Positions 12,101-36,892 of a stretch of DNA of 64,000 nt are shown one piece after another. The notes beneath the pieces were generated by a model. It had not been told where the DNA came from and did not search any database. It saw only the letters and a program-made list of their open reading frames with translations. The stretch comes from Bettongia penicillata ogilbyi (taxonomy: Eukaryota; Chordata; Mammalia; Diprotodontia; Potoroidae). The stretch is taken from positions 5,003,182 to 5,067,181 of the forward strand of contig JAJHZJ010000808.1 in the NCBI GenBank assembly GCA_023548195.1, in the 5' to 3' direction. Numbering within the stretch: the first letter of the stretch is position 1; each line of letters begins with the position of its first letter. The position numbers and the translations under genes are program-made.

Positions 12101-12610
12101 ACCCAGGGGATCACAAAGGGAATAGATAATCTCAGGTTCTAAGGTCTTCTCCCTGCAACTATTAATACTAAAAGCTTCTTAAAATCAGGAAGACCCCCAG
12201 GGTATACATTTCAGCATCTTCCTGCTCTCTTGCTTCACATGTAAAATCAGCCTATTAATATTCATCACCAAATGGCACTTACAGGGAACATTTGAGATCT
12301 TTTGGCTTAGTTGACATTTAAATGTTAAGACAGAAATGTACTTTTCATTTGTTCTTCCAAGCAGAATTGAGGGATTAAAATATTATTACCAGTATACTTA
12401 AGGAGATACAGGAGGTAAGCAATCAAATTTCAATTGTAGGAAGAGATCACTTTATCTTTGAGGTATATAAGATTATGAGATTTTTTTTTTAGTATATTAA
12501 GAGCACTTTAAACCCAGGCTAGGAGGCACTGGGGTACTTTCTTCTTTAACACTGAGTAGGCGTAATAAAGATGGCTTTACTATTGGGAGGGTGGGAAAAG
12601 AAAGCATATA

Positions 12611-12855
12611 CTAATAATGATAACAAGTCGTGTTAATATATCATCGAGTATGTGCCAGGTGCTTTACAAATATTATTTCATTTGATGATCACATGAGCCC
12701 TGGAAAGTAGGTGCTGTTATTATCCCCCTTTTACAGCGGAGGAAACTGAGGCCAACAGTGATTAAATGCCTTGTCCAAAGTCACACAGCTAGTTAGGGGT
12801 CTGAGGGTGGATTTGAACCCAGGTGTTCTTGACCCAGTGTTTGGCTGCCCTGCAC
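12611..12855 (-). mobile_element. MIR SINE, antisense, close upstream of UCHL1
   Basis: Near-full antisense copy: 'GTGCCAGGTGCTTTACAAATA', 'TTATCCCCCTTTTACAGCGG', 'GTCACACAGCTAGTTAGG', 'TTTGAACCCAGG'. It lies about 330 bp before the UCHL1 TATA box, so it would be included in any antisense transcript leaving the promoter. Confidence 0.8.
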
Positions 12856-13188
12856 GTCTTCATTAAAAAAAATTAAATACCTGTTGGCTTTGACCCTTTA
12901 CTGGAAGCATCGGGCATGTGCCCGTTCATCGTCGTATTTGGGATGACGGAGGATGGATTTGCTCATGTCTTTCTCAGAGACACCCCGACACCACACCTCA
13001 GCACCTCTAGGTGCATTATCTCACCAGCGAAGATGGACACTGCACGGGTTTCGGGGGGCCGGCCGTACCACTCGGCTGCAGGGGCGGGGGTGCCGCGCGT
13101 CGATCCGCCGCGGCGCGCGTGTGTCCCAGGGGCTGGGCCGCCCCCGCTCCCCCTCCGCAGTGGCCCGCAATGAGCCCGACCGGCGGGA

Positions 13189-13194
13189 TATAAG
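13189..13194 (+). promoter_or_regulatory. UCHL1: UCHL1 TATA box
   Basis: TATAAG within GGGATATAAGGAGG, about 100 bp before the ATG. This predicts a transcription start near 13216-13224 and a 5'UTR of about 70 nt. No other TATA-like element lies in the GC-rich stretch between here and the ATG. Confidence 0.8.
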
Positions 13195-13289
13195 GAGGCG
13201 CAGCCGGGCGGCGCCGCTGCTGGCTCGCCTGCTCCTGGCTGCCCTCCCCCGCGCTCAGCTGCGCTCGAGACTGGGGCCGGACCGCGAAG

Positions 13290-26258
<12,969 letters not shown>

Positions 26259-26650
26259 TGTCCTCACAGGAAGGATTTAACTCATGTCTTTCCTCAGCTT
26301 TAAAGCACATGCTAACAGTGCAGTCAAAGATGCTTCAATATTTATGGCACAGCTGTTGTATCTTTTTGGTTCTGCAGAATTGCTCCTGCCCCAACCACAC
26401 CCAAATAATGTCAGAGCTTAACTTTTAAGTTTTTGAGTAAAGTTTGATAGAAAATTTTAAGACACAGCATATGTCTGAGGGAATTTCCCCTTCCCACCCC
26501 CTTCTCTGGGCTCAATATTGTGATGTCTTGTGCCCTGAGGAATATCCAATGCTTTCTATAGCTAGTTTAACTTGTGCCTGTAACTTAAGCCCCTGATTGT
26601 GGTTTACTTGTATCTGATAGAAAAGAATAAAAATTTTCTGCTGATTAAAA
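26259..26650 (+). terminator. UCHL1: UCHL1 3'UTR and poly(A) signal
   Basis: 3'UTR of about 390 nt. A canonical AATAAA at 26626-26631 is followed by cleavage expected near 26645-26655. No strong upstream alternative signal seen. Confidence 0.85.
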
Positions 26651-26869
26651 GAAAAGTCTGGTGGTTCCCTCTAAAATTAGCACAGTGGACTACACTGAAA
26701 ATAAGGATCCTTATTTGATAGGCTAATAGCTGTCAAGATTCAAAACTAGGTATAAGCTATAGCTTGTGTTATGATGCCAATTCTGGTCAGTTTATATTGT
26801 ATACTTCAGGATTTTTCCACTGAAGTCAGCTACCTTTGTCATAAGCATTTTATCCTTCCCCTGGACATA

Positions 26870-27070
26870 ATTGGACTGATCTGTCAAATTAGGATGAGGA
26901 AATGTAGTTTGAAGTTAAAAAGAGCATTTCAGATCACTTGTAAGACAGGTGAATTAGGTGTCTATGGGCAAGTCACCTGATTTACTTGGGCCTCAATCAC
27001 CTCATCTGTTAAAGGGGACTACACTAGATGACTTGAGGTTCTTCCTAAGCCATATCTATGATCTGTAAAA
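26870..27070 (+). mobile_element. MIR-like SINE, sense, just downstream of UCHL1
   Basis: 'GGGCAAGTCACCTGATTTACTTGGGCCTCA', 'TCACCTCATCTGTTAAAGGGG', 'CTAGATGACTTGAGG' in broken form follow the MIR sense core. Confidence 0.65.
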
Positions 27071-27379
27071 ATAATGCAGAGATGATTCTAAGTAGCCCTA
27101 CTTCCCCCCAGTTTTCAGCTCCTCATTTATTCCATTCCCATAATACCTTTTCATATATGAACCAGCTCCCATATTCTCTAAAATTTTGCAACTAGCACTC
27201 CCATGTGTTCACATGAACTGAAATTCAATTTTCTCTACTGGAGACCATTTCTGATGCAGCGAGGAGAAGAATTTGGGATTCCTTATTCCCAGAGATGGTT
27301 TGAGGGATGACATAGCATTGCATTTTGATTCCGAAATACTTTTTAAGGTTATGCCACTTTCTCCCCACCCTGCTTAAAG

Positions 27380-27800
27380 GGGATCATCCCAATTACCTGT
27401 GTGATGAGGTTTCTTATCCCCAGCCCACCATCATGTTCGTGACTCCTCTACTCCCTGCTCATATTCAACTCCAGTGATCCATTTATTCACCTCACTTCAC
27501 CCACACGTAGGCAATCACACTTGGGATCCCATCTCATGGCACTGTGCCGCCAAAAGGATCCTAAATTTAAAAGCCACTGTCCATGACTACCTAATTTCAG
27601 TCTTTATGGTGCTGTCAGGTCCCCATGCTACCTCTCTTCTCTGCTCAGTCTTCCATTATATCTACATCCAGCCTTGACCCTAGGATTAACCCCATTTCAC
27701 TGAACACTACTTTAGGATTCCTTCTCTTCCAGATTTTGCCATTCCTGTGGCAGTGCCTAGCATATAGTCAATGCTTAGTTCATGCCTGCTGATTAATCCC
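27380..27800 (+). mobile_element. Probable decayed L2 fragment, sense
   Basis: L2-like segments (AAAAGCCACTGTCCATGAC, CCATGCTACCTCTC) and a weak L2-type 3' end (AGTGCCTAGCATATAGTCAATGCTTAG). Divergence is high. Confidence 0.4.
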
Positions 27801-28159
27801 TAGGTGTCCTACATCGTTTAATTTCAAGTTCCTAGATTGCCAAATTCTTGGAGAAAGGCACATATTTGAACTGGTCTGTAAGATGGGGGCAATACCTGTA
27901 GTAGCTCACATAGTTGTAAGGCTCAAAAGTAAATAGGGGTTTAAAGTATTTTGCATAACATATATATACATATACATGCAGACATATATTCTTAAAGTGA
28001 TAGGATGGATTGGAGATGAGGTGCAAAGTGGGTTGGGAATATTGTTAAAGATTCATTACAGTAATCTAACAGTAGTATGGAGCCTCTTTTGGGCTAGCAA
28101 CAGTGGAAATGGAAAGGACTATAGGGGATGGGACGAGAATTGACAATATGTCAAATTAT

Positions 28160-28256
28160 TGGCGTAATAATGATAATTAACATTTATTTGGTACTTTAAG
28201 ATTTGTAAAGTGCTTTGCAAATATTTTATCCCCATAAAATATTCCTTTTTATAGTT
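28160..28256 (-). mobile_element. MIR SINE, first half, split by an L1 5'UTR insertion
   Basis: 'GATAATTAACATTTATTTGG...GTAAAGTGCTTTGCAAATA' then 'CCTTTTTATAGTT', which is the left target-site duplication. The second half resumes at 29092. Confidence 0.85.
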
Positions 28257-29091
28257 TTTTTTTTCTTCCCTTTTCTAGGCATTTTCCCAGCCAGTTACTT
28301 GACTTCTGAGATTCCTATCCACCTCCACCTAGATCCACCCAGCTAGTGCTTGGGGTCTGAGGTTCAAATGGGCTTTCCGCAGCAAGCTTTAGTTCTGGTG
28401 CTGGGGTTGGGGCAGGGCTGCCTCCCAGGCTCGGCCTCCTCAGGGGCTTTATGCAGAGACCTTCAGGAACGGAGCGGGTGGGGGGGGCCGCCTCCCAGGC
28501 TCAGCTCCCTCAGGGGCTTTATACAGAGGCCTTGAGTAATAGAGCGGAGTGGGGCAGGGCTGTCTCGCAGGCTTAGCTCCCTCAGGTTGTTTATGCAGAG
28601 ACCTTCCGTAATGAGGATTCTGCCTGCTGCTGAGGGAGTCCAGGCGGCCGCCGCCACTGCTGCCTCCGCTGCCGCCCACGCCTCTGCCTCTGCCGCTTCC
28701 TGCCCCCGTCTCTGCCGCCGCCGCTTCCTCCTGAGGGGGCCCAAGTCATGGAGACACTCTGCTCCCCTTCTCCAGTCCAGCCTCTCTCACTGACCTGTAG
28801 CTTCTGTGGGCGGAGGGACTTTCCCGGCTGCCAGAGCTTCTGTCCCTGAAGCCTGCTCGCTGGGGCCGCGGCCAGGGCAGCGCTGGGGGTGGGGTCCGCT
28901 TTCTGGGGCGCGACGGACCCTGGGGACGGGTCTCCAGGGCTCCCTGGAACGGAAATCTCTTCCACTCCGTTTCTGTACCCCTTTCAGTGGTCCAGAAGTT
29001 ATGCGGATCTCTTTTTACATTAATTCTATGTGCTGTGGGTTGGAGCTCGTAAACTTGCGTCCTTCTACTCCGCCATCTTGGCTCCGCCCCC
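28257..29091 (-). mobile_element. Retrocopy consisting only of an L1/HAL1 5'UTR, antisense
   Basis: Read on the minus strand it starts with the L1/HAL1 5' end (GGAGCCAAGATGGCGGAGTAG), runs through the whole G-rich 5'UTR with its exon-like repeats ('CTGAGGGAGCTGAGCCTGGG'-type units), passes the ORF1 ATG and stops in an A-run after 'MPRKGK'. It is flanked by an exact 13-bp duplication, CCTTTTTATAGTT (28244-28256 and 29092-29104). ORF1, ORF2 and 3'UTR are absent. The transcript was therefore about 0.83 kb, ended or primed at the A-rich start of ORF1, and was inserted by target-primed reverse transcription. No coding capacity. Confidence 0.9.
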
Positions 29092-29225
29092 CCTTTTTAT
29101 AGTTAAAAGTACTGAAAGAGACAGTTTAAATGACTTCCCCAAGGTCACACAGCTAATAAATGTCTGAGGTCAAATTTGAACTAAGGTCTTCTTGATTCCC
29201 AAGTCTTCCGTCTACTGCTAGTTAT
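29092..29225 (-). mobile_element. MIR SINE, second half
   Basis: Starts with the right copy of the duplication and continues 'CAAGGTCACACAGCTAATAAATG', 'TTTGAACTAAGGTCTTC', completing the element begun at 28160. Confidence 0.85.
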
Positions 29226-29925
29226 CATCATCGTTGCTGTGTGAAAGAAAGGAAATAATAAAACATAAATCCAGAGTTATAAACATTGAAAATAAAGTGA
29301 AGGAATGGTGATGTCAAAGACAAAATAATAAAATCAGGAAAAATAACAGATTTAGAAAGAATGATGAGGTTGTTAATATCAAAGTAATTGGTATTAACGT
29401 GTTCTAAACCCAGGAGGAAGACTCCGTTACATGATTGTGTCTAAGATTCAATTTGCCCTGTGATCTGGTATTTCCATTGGTGAAAGGTTTTCTAGTTTTG
29501 TGGGCCCTGAGCAAGGAGCAAGCACAATGTGTGAAAATCCAACAAGGAAATAAATATTGCAGGAGATTCTTTCCTGAAAAAAAAAAAAAAAAAAGCTGAA
29601 TTCAACACTGTTATCTTACACTGATTTTAAGCCACTAGAAAAATAAATCCCAATTTCTTGAGAAAGTGGATCACTGACCTAATTAATCCAAAATTATTCC
29701 TCTTCCATAATGGCGTTACTTTCTTACTCATCATAACTCCTATTGAATAGCAAATATTTACATTAAACCAACTAACACAGCAACCATGGCTGGCATTTGT
29801 CCACCATGTTTTGTGCTCCAAAACCCACACCTCTTCTAGACAAAGAGGGAGATCCTTAATTCTTCTCTGGGGTGAATAATGGTTACTATAATGATATGAT
29901 ATGTGCCCTTGTTTCTAGTGTTCTT
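29226..29925. other. Unassigned intergenic DNA
   Basis: A/T-rich, with an A-run at 29577-29594. No repeat or gene recognised. Confidence 0.3.
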
Positions 29926-29929
29926 TTCA

Positions 29930-30340
29930 TTTACATTATATTCTTGGTTCTATTTACTTCACTCTCCTTCGGTTCATTTAAGCTTTTTATGTTTCTCTGA
30001 ATCCATATGAGTTTCTTTGTCACGGTAATAGTCCATTCCATGAATGTGGTACAATTTGAGTACCCTATCTTCTTTTTAGTTCTTTGCTACCACAGAAGTG
30101 CTACTATGAATATTTTGGCATAAATAGGACCTTTCTTTCTGTCCTTAACATTTTTAGGATATATGCCTAACAATAACATCTCTAAATCAAAGAGAATGAA
30201 CCTGCTAGTCACTTTATTCAATAGGATAATTCCAAATTTCCCTTAAGAATGGTCAGACCAATTAATAGAGAAACCAATTCTGGAAATTCATATGTTGATA
30301 CTTCAATGGCTCTGTGGTCTGATAAATAAAGATTATCTGA
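29930..30340 (-). mobile_element. Old L1 ORF2 C-terminal remnant, antisense
   Basis: 'CATATGAGTTTCTTTGTCAC..ATAGTCCATTCCATGAATGTGG' and 'GAATATTTTGGCATAAATAGGACC' parallel the segment at 60721-61138 with strong decay. Confidence 0.5.
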
Positions 30341-30829
30341 CCGGTGATGCAGATCAGAGCCCCTCCATGCCCATCTATCCCCTGTAACACTAGTCTATAT
30401 TCTCTCATAATTTCTCCACAAGAGGCTCACTCAACCATCTGGAACCTTCCTCTATAACTTTTGACACTAGGCAGGTAGGGGGAGAGATTGTCTGGCCACA
30501 ATTCTTTACTTTACACACATGGTCAGTCTGCCATCTTTTCCAGTCCTTCATCTCTCCAATGATCTTTCTTGTTAATTCTTGTGCCCAATTCTTCATTGAT
30601 AATATGCTGCAGCCTCTTTATGCCCACCATCCATCTTTGCACTTTTCTTTTGAAAACTTATAATTTTGATATTTCAGAAATAATGGTATTCTATGAATTA
30701 CAGCCACATAGCATCACCTAAGAAAAGTCTTGAGGTGATTGGAAATACTGTGGAGTTGTCAAAAACAATCTAATGTACTCTTTCTCTTACTGAATTTTGA
30801 CCCCAGTGTGTTTTCCAGATTCTGTATCT

Positions 30830-30915
30830 ATTTTGTGTGTATGTGTGTGTGTGTGTGTGTGTGTATATACACACACACATATACATATATATGTATATAT
30901 ATATATATATATGAT
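30830..30915. repeat. (TG)n(TA)n microsatellite
   Basis: TG run, then alternating CA/TA tracts. No ORF meaning. Confidence 0.95.
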
Positions 30916-31084
30916 TTGTATATCTGGCTACATTTCATAGTCTGAGCTGTAAACATTCATCTACTTGGTTATTTCTTTGTGTACAATTAGGCTAACTCTT
31001 TTAAAGCTTGTAGATCTCATTTAGAAGGCTCTGCTATATTCTGATGCTTGAACCAAGGGTGTCCCATAGGACCCTCTCCTGGGC

Positions 31085-31960
31085 TCTCTTCTCCCTGTAA
31101 ATCATTTCACTTGCTGATCTCATCAGCTCCCATGGATCCAGTTATCATCTCTATGGTGATGATTCTCAAATCTACTTACCCAGCAGACCAACATCCAGTC
31201 TTACATATCTAGCTGCTTATTAGACATCTTGAACTGTCTGTCCTTTAGATATCTCAAAGTCATGTCCAAATCTGAACTTATTTTCTTTCTGTTCCTAACA
31301 TGAAACCCTTCCCTTTTTCTAACTTCTCTATAACTACTGAACAGACCATTATCCGCTCAGTCACCCAGTCTCGGAACCTTGGTATTGTCCTCAACTCCTC
31401 ACTCCCGCTTCTCCTTATATCTGATCTGTTGATTTTACCTTCGTAACATTTCTCATATATGCCCCCTTCTCTCCTTGGACACTACCACCACTCTGTTGGT
31501 GCAGGTCCTTATCCCCTTAGGCCTAGACAATTGTAATAACCTGCTGTTTGGTTTGCCTGCCACAAGTATCCCTCCATTCCAACCCATCCCCTCCTCTCAA
31601 CTGTCAAAGTTACGTTCCTGAAGTGTGCACCTGACCATATCACTCCCTTGGGCAGGAAACTCCAGTGGCTCCTTATCACTTCTGGGATCAAATAAAAACC
31701 CTTTCTTTAGAATTCAAAGTCCTTCCTAACATGCTTCCTCCCAGCCCCAATTTCCGTCTTCTTTTCCTTCTTATTCCTGCCCCATTGAGTATTCTGCAGT
31801 CCAGGGACGTTGGCCTCCTTATTCTTCCAACAAGATTCTCCATCTTCCAATTCCAGCCATTTTCGCTGGTGGTCTACTGTGCTTGGAAATGTCTCCCTCT
31901 TCATCTTTACCTCCTGGCTTTCCTGGCTTCCTTCAGATTTCATCTAAAGTTCCACCTTTT
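31085..31960 (+). mobile_element. L2 LINE, first part, split by an L1
   Basis: Ordered L2 3' ORF landmarks from 'CACTTGCTGATCTCATCAGC' through 'TGTCCTCAACTCCTCACTCC', 'CAATTGTAATAACCTGCTG', 'CTGACCATATCACTCCCTTG', 'AACTCCAGTGGCTCCTTATC' to 'TTTCATCTAAAGTTCCACC', where an L1 interrupts it. Resumes at 32266. Confidence 0.85.
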
Positions 31961-32265
31961 TGTTTTAATGGAAGCACTATTTTATTTTTTCCAATTACAT
32001 GTAAAGATAATTTTCAACATTCATTTTTTATAAGATTTTGAATTCCAAATTTTTCTCCCTCCCCCTCCCCAAGACAGCAAACAATCTGCAATAGTTTATA
32101 TGCAGTCATGTAAAACATATTTCCATATTAGCCATGTTGTGAAAGAAGAAATAGAACAAAAGAAAAAACGTAAAAAAAAAGAAAGTGAAAACAATATGCT
32201 TCAATATACATTCCAATTCCATCAGTTCTTTCTCTGGATGTAGATAGCATTTTGCATAATGAATT
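31961..32265 (-). mobile_element. Short L1 3'UTR insertion in L2, antisense
   Basis: Complement of the L1 3' end (TTTTATTTTTTCCAATTACATG...CTGGATGTAGATAGCATTTT). Flanked by a 15-bp duplication with two mismatches: AAAGTTCCACCTTTT (31946-31960) and AAAGTATCACCTTTT (32266-32280). Strongly 5'-truncated, about 305 bp. Confidence 0.85.
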
Positions 32266-32525
32266 AAAGTATCACCTTTTACAGGAAGTCTTTTCCTGAT
32301 ACTTCTTAATTATAGTGCTTATCTCTGTTGATTATTTCCACTTTATCCTGTATGTATCTTGTCTATGTGTGTATATATATTTGTTTGTAGGTTATCTCTC
32401 CCATTAATTAGACTGTGAGTTCCTTGAGAACTGGAACTTTCTTTTACCTTTCTTTCCCCAATGCTTATCATAGTGTTTATAGCACATAGTAGGAGCTTAA
32501 TAAATGTTTATAGACTAAATAAGTG
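32266..32525 (+). mobile_element. L2 LINE, 3' terminus
   Basis: Continues the L2 from 31960: 'ACAGGAAGTCTTTTCCTGAT', 'ATTAGACTGTGAGTTCCTTGAG', 'TAGCACATAGTAGGAGCTTAATAAATG'. Confidence 0.85.
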
Positions 32526-32939
32526 ACTATTTGAACCTCTTCCATGAGGGTTGAAGGAGGAAGCCACCCTTCTTCTGACCCTGGCTCCACAGAAGCTATG
32601 AGCACACATTCTACTTGCGTGAACCTATTACTGTATTTCAGAGCCTTAGCTGACTGCCATAAATGAGAAAGCAGAGATCATGAAATGGATATTTCCAACC
32701 TTGGGGGCCTCCTTGTTAATTTGAGAGGCTGGCAAATCCTGAGTCCCTTGTTTGGAAAGTACTTCTGCTTCTCTTCACCAATAGCTGGAGGAGCTCAATA
32801 CCTGGTTTGTGTTGCTGAAAGATATGCACCTGGAGGAAATACTTTGGACAATGTAGAGCCAGGGTGAAATGTGAAATGCTGATTTTGCAATCCCTCAAAG
32901 ATTTTGCTGTTATCGTTTTCCCTCTGAGATTATATTCCA

Positions 32940-33095
32940 TTTATTCTGTATCTATCTTGCATATACATAGTTATTTGCACACTTTCTCTACCAGAAAGTT
33001 TTTTTCCATTTTTTTTGCCTTTCTTTGTAATCTCAGTGCTTAGTACAGTGCCTAACACATAGTAAACACAAAAAATACTTATTGACTGAATATTT
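32940..33095 (+). mobile_element. L2 3'-end fragment, sense
   Basis: 'CTATCTTGCATATACATAGTTATTTGC', 'TGCTTAGTACAGTGCCTAACACATAGTAAACAC' in broken form, then 'TTATTGACTGAAT'. Confidence 0.65.
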
Positions 33096-33099
33096 TAAT

Positions 33100-33245
33100 G
33101 ATATTAATGACTTTATATATGATATAATATATAGCATATATAACATGTGTTATATGTTATGTAATATATAGATAGCATAATATATCAATATAATATATAG
33201 ATAGCATGTTATATAATATGTAGATAACATATAGATATAAATGAC
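33100..33245. repeat. AT-rich low-complexity repeat
   Basis: Imperfect TATATAGATAGCATA-type units, a local expansion of A/T tetranucleotides. Confidence 0.8.
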
Positions 33246-33249
33246 TTTA

Positions 33250-34635
33250 TATTTTTATGATATTAAGTCTCAGTCACCCAGGAGAGCATAAAATATAAGT
33301 AACAAAATCATATTTTAAGTCTCTCTGTCACTATCAATAGTAAGAGTGTGGTTTTATATTCTCTATTCCTTTCTACCAATTGTGTGGCTGCAAGGACACA
33401 GTTAGCTTTAGAGTGGCATTTGTGAAAGGTTTCCTGACTTTCTGCCCCTGGAGCCGACATGAATCACATCCAGGTCAAGACTAGAATTAAGATTACTAAC
33501 AAAAAGTACTACACTTTTGAGGAGAGTGATTTCCACATAAACAAACCCTTGTGGTATGTGTCAGCTACCTTTCCCAGCAAGAAGTTCTTCAACAAGATTG
33601 TGAGATGTCATTCATCTGAAGAGAGAATTATAGCCACCAAATTTCAGGGGAAAAAAAAGAGGGGTGTATGCTATTACTATCTTTCTAATAATCTTGGGAA
33701 CCACTCTTCCCCACCCCTAGAAAAAAAAGAAAGATTCTGTTCCCTTCATCAGGCATGTCTTTAATGTGGATATAGATTGTTCTCATAAAGGTTTTATGGA
33801 AATAAGGAAGTAGATACATAAGTTCCTTAGTTGATGGGGGAGAGAAAGACAGCAATAAGGTTGAGGGTTTTTCCCAAGTGTTTGAAAGTCTTCCTTTCTT
33901 TCACTTATCTTGAGAACTAATCCCTCAGTGCCCTCAAAATTGTGTGTCCCCATCATAGACTTTCTCTGTGTATACTTGCTCCAGTATCACTGTTCTTCTG
34001 ATCTTTGGAGTTTTTTTAAATGTCATTCTTAATTAGTAATGCAACATAATGAAGGTTGTGATACTAGGGTCCAAATATGGTAACTACATTTTTATTGATG
34101 TAGAAAATAATTTGCCTGGAATCAGAGGGCAGATTGAAGCACATTTTTTCTCATTGTAAGGGTATGATTTACATTTGTTAAATTTCCTTAGAATGGTTAT
34201 TGTCTTTGTAGATGTCTGTTCCTTTATCTAATTCCCATCATATTTAAGTAGTTATACAACTACTTTAATTCCATGTCATTTGTTTTTCCAATTTTTTTTC
34301 TTTCTCCTAATTTGGCATTGATTTCATCTTTACTCTCATGAGTTGATTTTCTGACTGTATATATACAGCTGATTTGGAAATGATCCCCACAATGATGTTC
34401 ATTAATTTCCTTTCTGTTTAGAGCTACTCAATTTTATATCATGTGAGATATTTCATTGTACTCATTGTGCTCTTTATTTCCAAACTATCTTCTTGTGGAA
34501 ATATTAATGATATATAAATATGAGACTTCTGTGTAATCTATAAGCCTTTACTTTATTTCTTAATCTTCAGCCATCATTTTCAACATTTTCTTGCCATCCT
34601 CCTTATGTCCACCTTTGCATTAAAGTCACCAAATG
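33250..34635. other. Unassigned intergenic DNA
   Basis: Contains a 101-codon open frame at 33459-33764 whose product I do not recognise (see rejected items). Otherwise A/T-rich and without identifiable repeats. Confidence 0.3.
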
Positions 34636-34639
34636 TTAA

Positions 34640-35570
34640 ATCCAGTTCCATATAAACAATTTCTTACTACAATTTTGAATTGGCTATTTGGTGGGTCCCT
34701 TAAGCTCAACATGTTCAAAGAAAAATTCATTACCTTTTTCCACAAGCACATTACTCTTCTAAACATCTTTATTTCTATCCAGAGCACCAACACTCTTCCA
34801 GACACCCAGGTTCATAACTTTATAATCATTCTTGACTCCTCATTCTGTTCATTCCACATATTCAATCAGTTGCCAAGTCTTGTTGATTCTATCTCCATGA
34901 CATTTCTAGCATCTATTCCCTCATGTCTTCTCACATGGCTACTACCCTAGTTCAGGTTTTTTTCCCCCTTTCTTAAACTATTGCAACAGCATGTTAAATG
35001 GTTTCCCCTCCTCAAGTCTTTTCAGTCTACTGAAAGTCACACTACTGACAAATTTATGTTCTTAAAACATAGTTCTGACCATGTCATTCCCCTGGTTGGT
35101 GAACTCTAGTAGCTCCTTCCCAATCTGGCTGCAACCTACATTATGCTGTTATTTTATATCTCTCCCTTTCATATTTCCTACTATTGAGTCAAATTAGCCT
35201 TCTTGCTGTTCTTCAAAAATAACATTCAATCTCCAGTCTCCACACATTTGCACTGGCTGTCCCTTACACCTGGAATGAACTCCTTCTTAACCTCTGCTTT
35301 ACAGAATCCTGTTTCCTTCAAAATTCATTTCAAGTACCACCAGACAATCAGTCATTTTCTGGTATCCCAAGTTGCTAGTGCCTCCTTCCCAAAATAACCT
35401 TGTATTCATTTTCGATGTATTTTGTGTATTGTTATCTATGCACATGTTGTCTCCCTATGTTCTTTGAAGGCAGGACCTGTTTCATTTCTGTTTTCTTTTT
35501 TTCTCCAGCTCCTATACAGTGCCTGCACATAATAATTGAATAGCATATGCTTTTTGATTGAGTAGTTTAA
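34640..35570 (+). mobile_element. L2 LINE 3' half, sense
   Basis: Ordered L2 match with much decay: 'TAATCATTCTTGACTCCTCA', 'AAGTCTTGTTGATTCTATC', 'AACTATTGCAACAGCATG', 'CTGACCATGTCATTCCCC', 'CCTTACACCTGGAATGAACTCC', 'CAAGTTGCTAGTGCC', and a weak 3' end near 35520. Confidence 0.75.
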
Positions 35571-35799
35571 AGTTACAATTTTCTACACAGTGGTCTTTTT
35601 TGGAACTACAATATTCAATATGGTATGACCAAGTTTCCCACAAAATGAAATTTTAAAGCCTTTGAATATACAATAAAACAACAGAATTCTGCCAATATAC
35701 TTTTTTCCCTTTTCAAGCAGGATCTATGTGGCATCCTTCCATTTAACTCCAACTTCCTTTTGTCTTCTCTTTCATTTGTGTTGATAATATTGACACTGA

Positions 35800-36890
35800 A
35801 AAAGATGAATTGACAACATGGAAAAGGATGTACAAAAATTCGCTGAAGAAAAGACCTCCCTAAAAAACAAAACTGGCCAAATGGAAAAGGAGATACAAAA
35901 TCTCATTGAAGAAAATAATTCCTTTAAAATTAGAATTGAGCAAGTGGAAGCTAATGACTCCATGAGAAATCAAGAAACAATAAAGTCAAAAGAATAAAAA
36001 AGTAGAAGATAATGTGAAGTATCTCACTGGAAAAACAGTGACCTGGAAAACAGATTCAGGAGAGATCTTTTAAGAATTATTGGACTACTTGAAAACCATC
36101 ATCAAAAAAAGAGCCTAGACATCATCTTTCAAAAAATTTTCATGAAAAACTGCCCTGATATTCTAGAACCAGAAGGTAAAATTGAAATCAAAAGAATCCA
36201 CTCATCATCTCCTAAAAGAGATCCCAAAATGAAAACTCCCAGGAATATTATAGCCAAATTCCACAACTCCCTGGTCACAGAGAAAATATTTCAAGCAGCC
36301 AGAAGGAAACAATTCAAATATCATAAAGCCACAATCAGGATAAAACAAGATTTAGCAGTTTTTACATAAAAGGATTGACAGGCTTAGAATGTGATATTCC
36401 AGAGAGTAAAGGAGCTAATTATAACTACAAATCACCTACTCAGCAAAACTGAGTATGATCCTCAAAAATGGAAATTCGATGAGATAGAGGACTTTCAAGT
36501 ATTCCTGATAAAAAAGACCAGAACTGAGTAGAAAATTTGACTTTCATATACAAGACTTAAGAGAAGTGTAAAAAGGTAAACAGGAAAGAGAAATCATAAG
36601 GGATTTGATAAGGTTAAAGTGTTTACATTCCTACATGGGAAAATGATACTTGTAACTCCCAAGAACTTTATCATCAGAGCAGTTAGGAGTATGCATTGAC
36701 AGAGGACATGTGTGTGAGTTGAATATAATGGGATGATATCTAAAATAATTAGATTGAGTGAGAAAGAAAATGTACTGGAAGAGGGAACAAAGAAAGGTAG
36801 AATGGGATAATTGATCTCATATGACAGAGATGTGAAAGAACTTTACAGTGGAGGGGAAGACAAGGGAGGAGATGGGAGGAGCAATTTTTA
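35800..36890 (+). pseudogene. Broken L1 ORF1 plus inter-ORF region, sense
   Basis: Encodes in pieces the second half of an L1 ORF1 protein: coiled-coil part, the LRIIGLLE-like RRM start (36065-36100), 'NCPDILEPEGKIEIKRIHSS' and the C-terminal domain up to about 36550. Several frameshifts and stops. Downstream to 36890 is the L1 inter-ORF spacer ('AGTGTTTACATTCCTACATGG'), shared with the HAL1 3' region at 58780-58820. ORF2 does not follow; an antisense L1 takes over at 36893. Confidence 0.8.
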
Positions 36891-36892
36891 TT

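Noticed and set aside
26771..26980. Possible downstream gene exon after UCHL1
   Set aside because: The open frame overlaps a MIR-like SINE and has no splice or domain support. In other mammals the next genes (APBB2, LIMCH1) lie further away, and none of their exons was recognised here.
33459..33764. 101-codon ORF (starts MNHIQVKTRIKITNKK)
   Set aside because: No recognisable family. The C-terminal part is low-complexity Lys/Glu and could be a decayed repeat or processed copy. Left unassigned.
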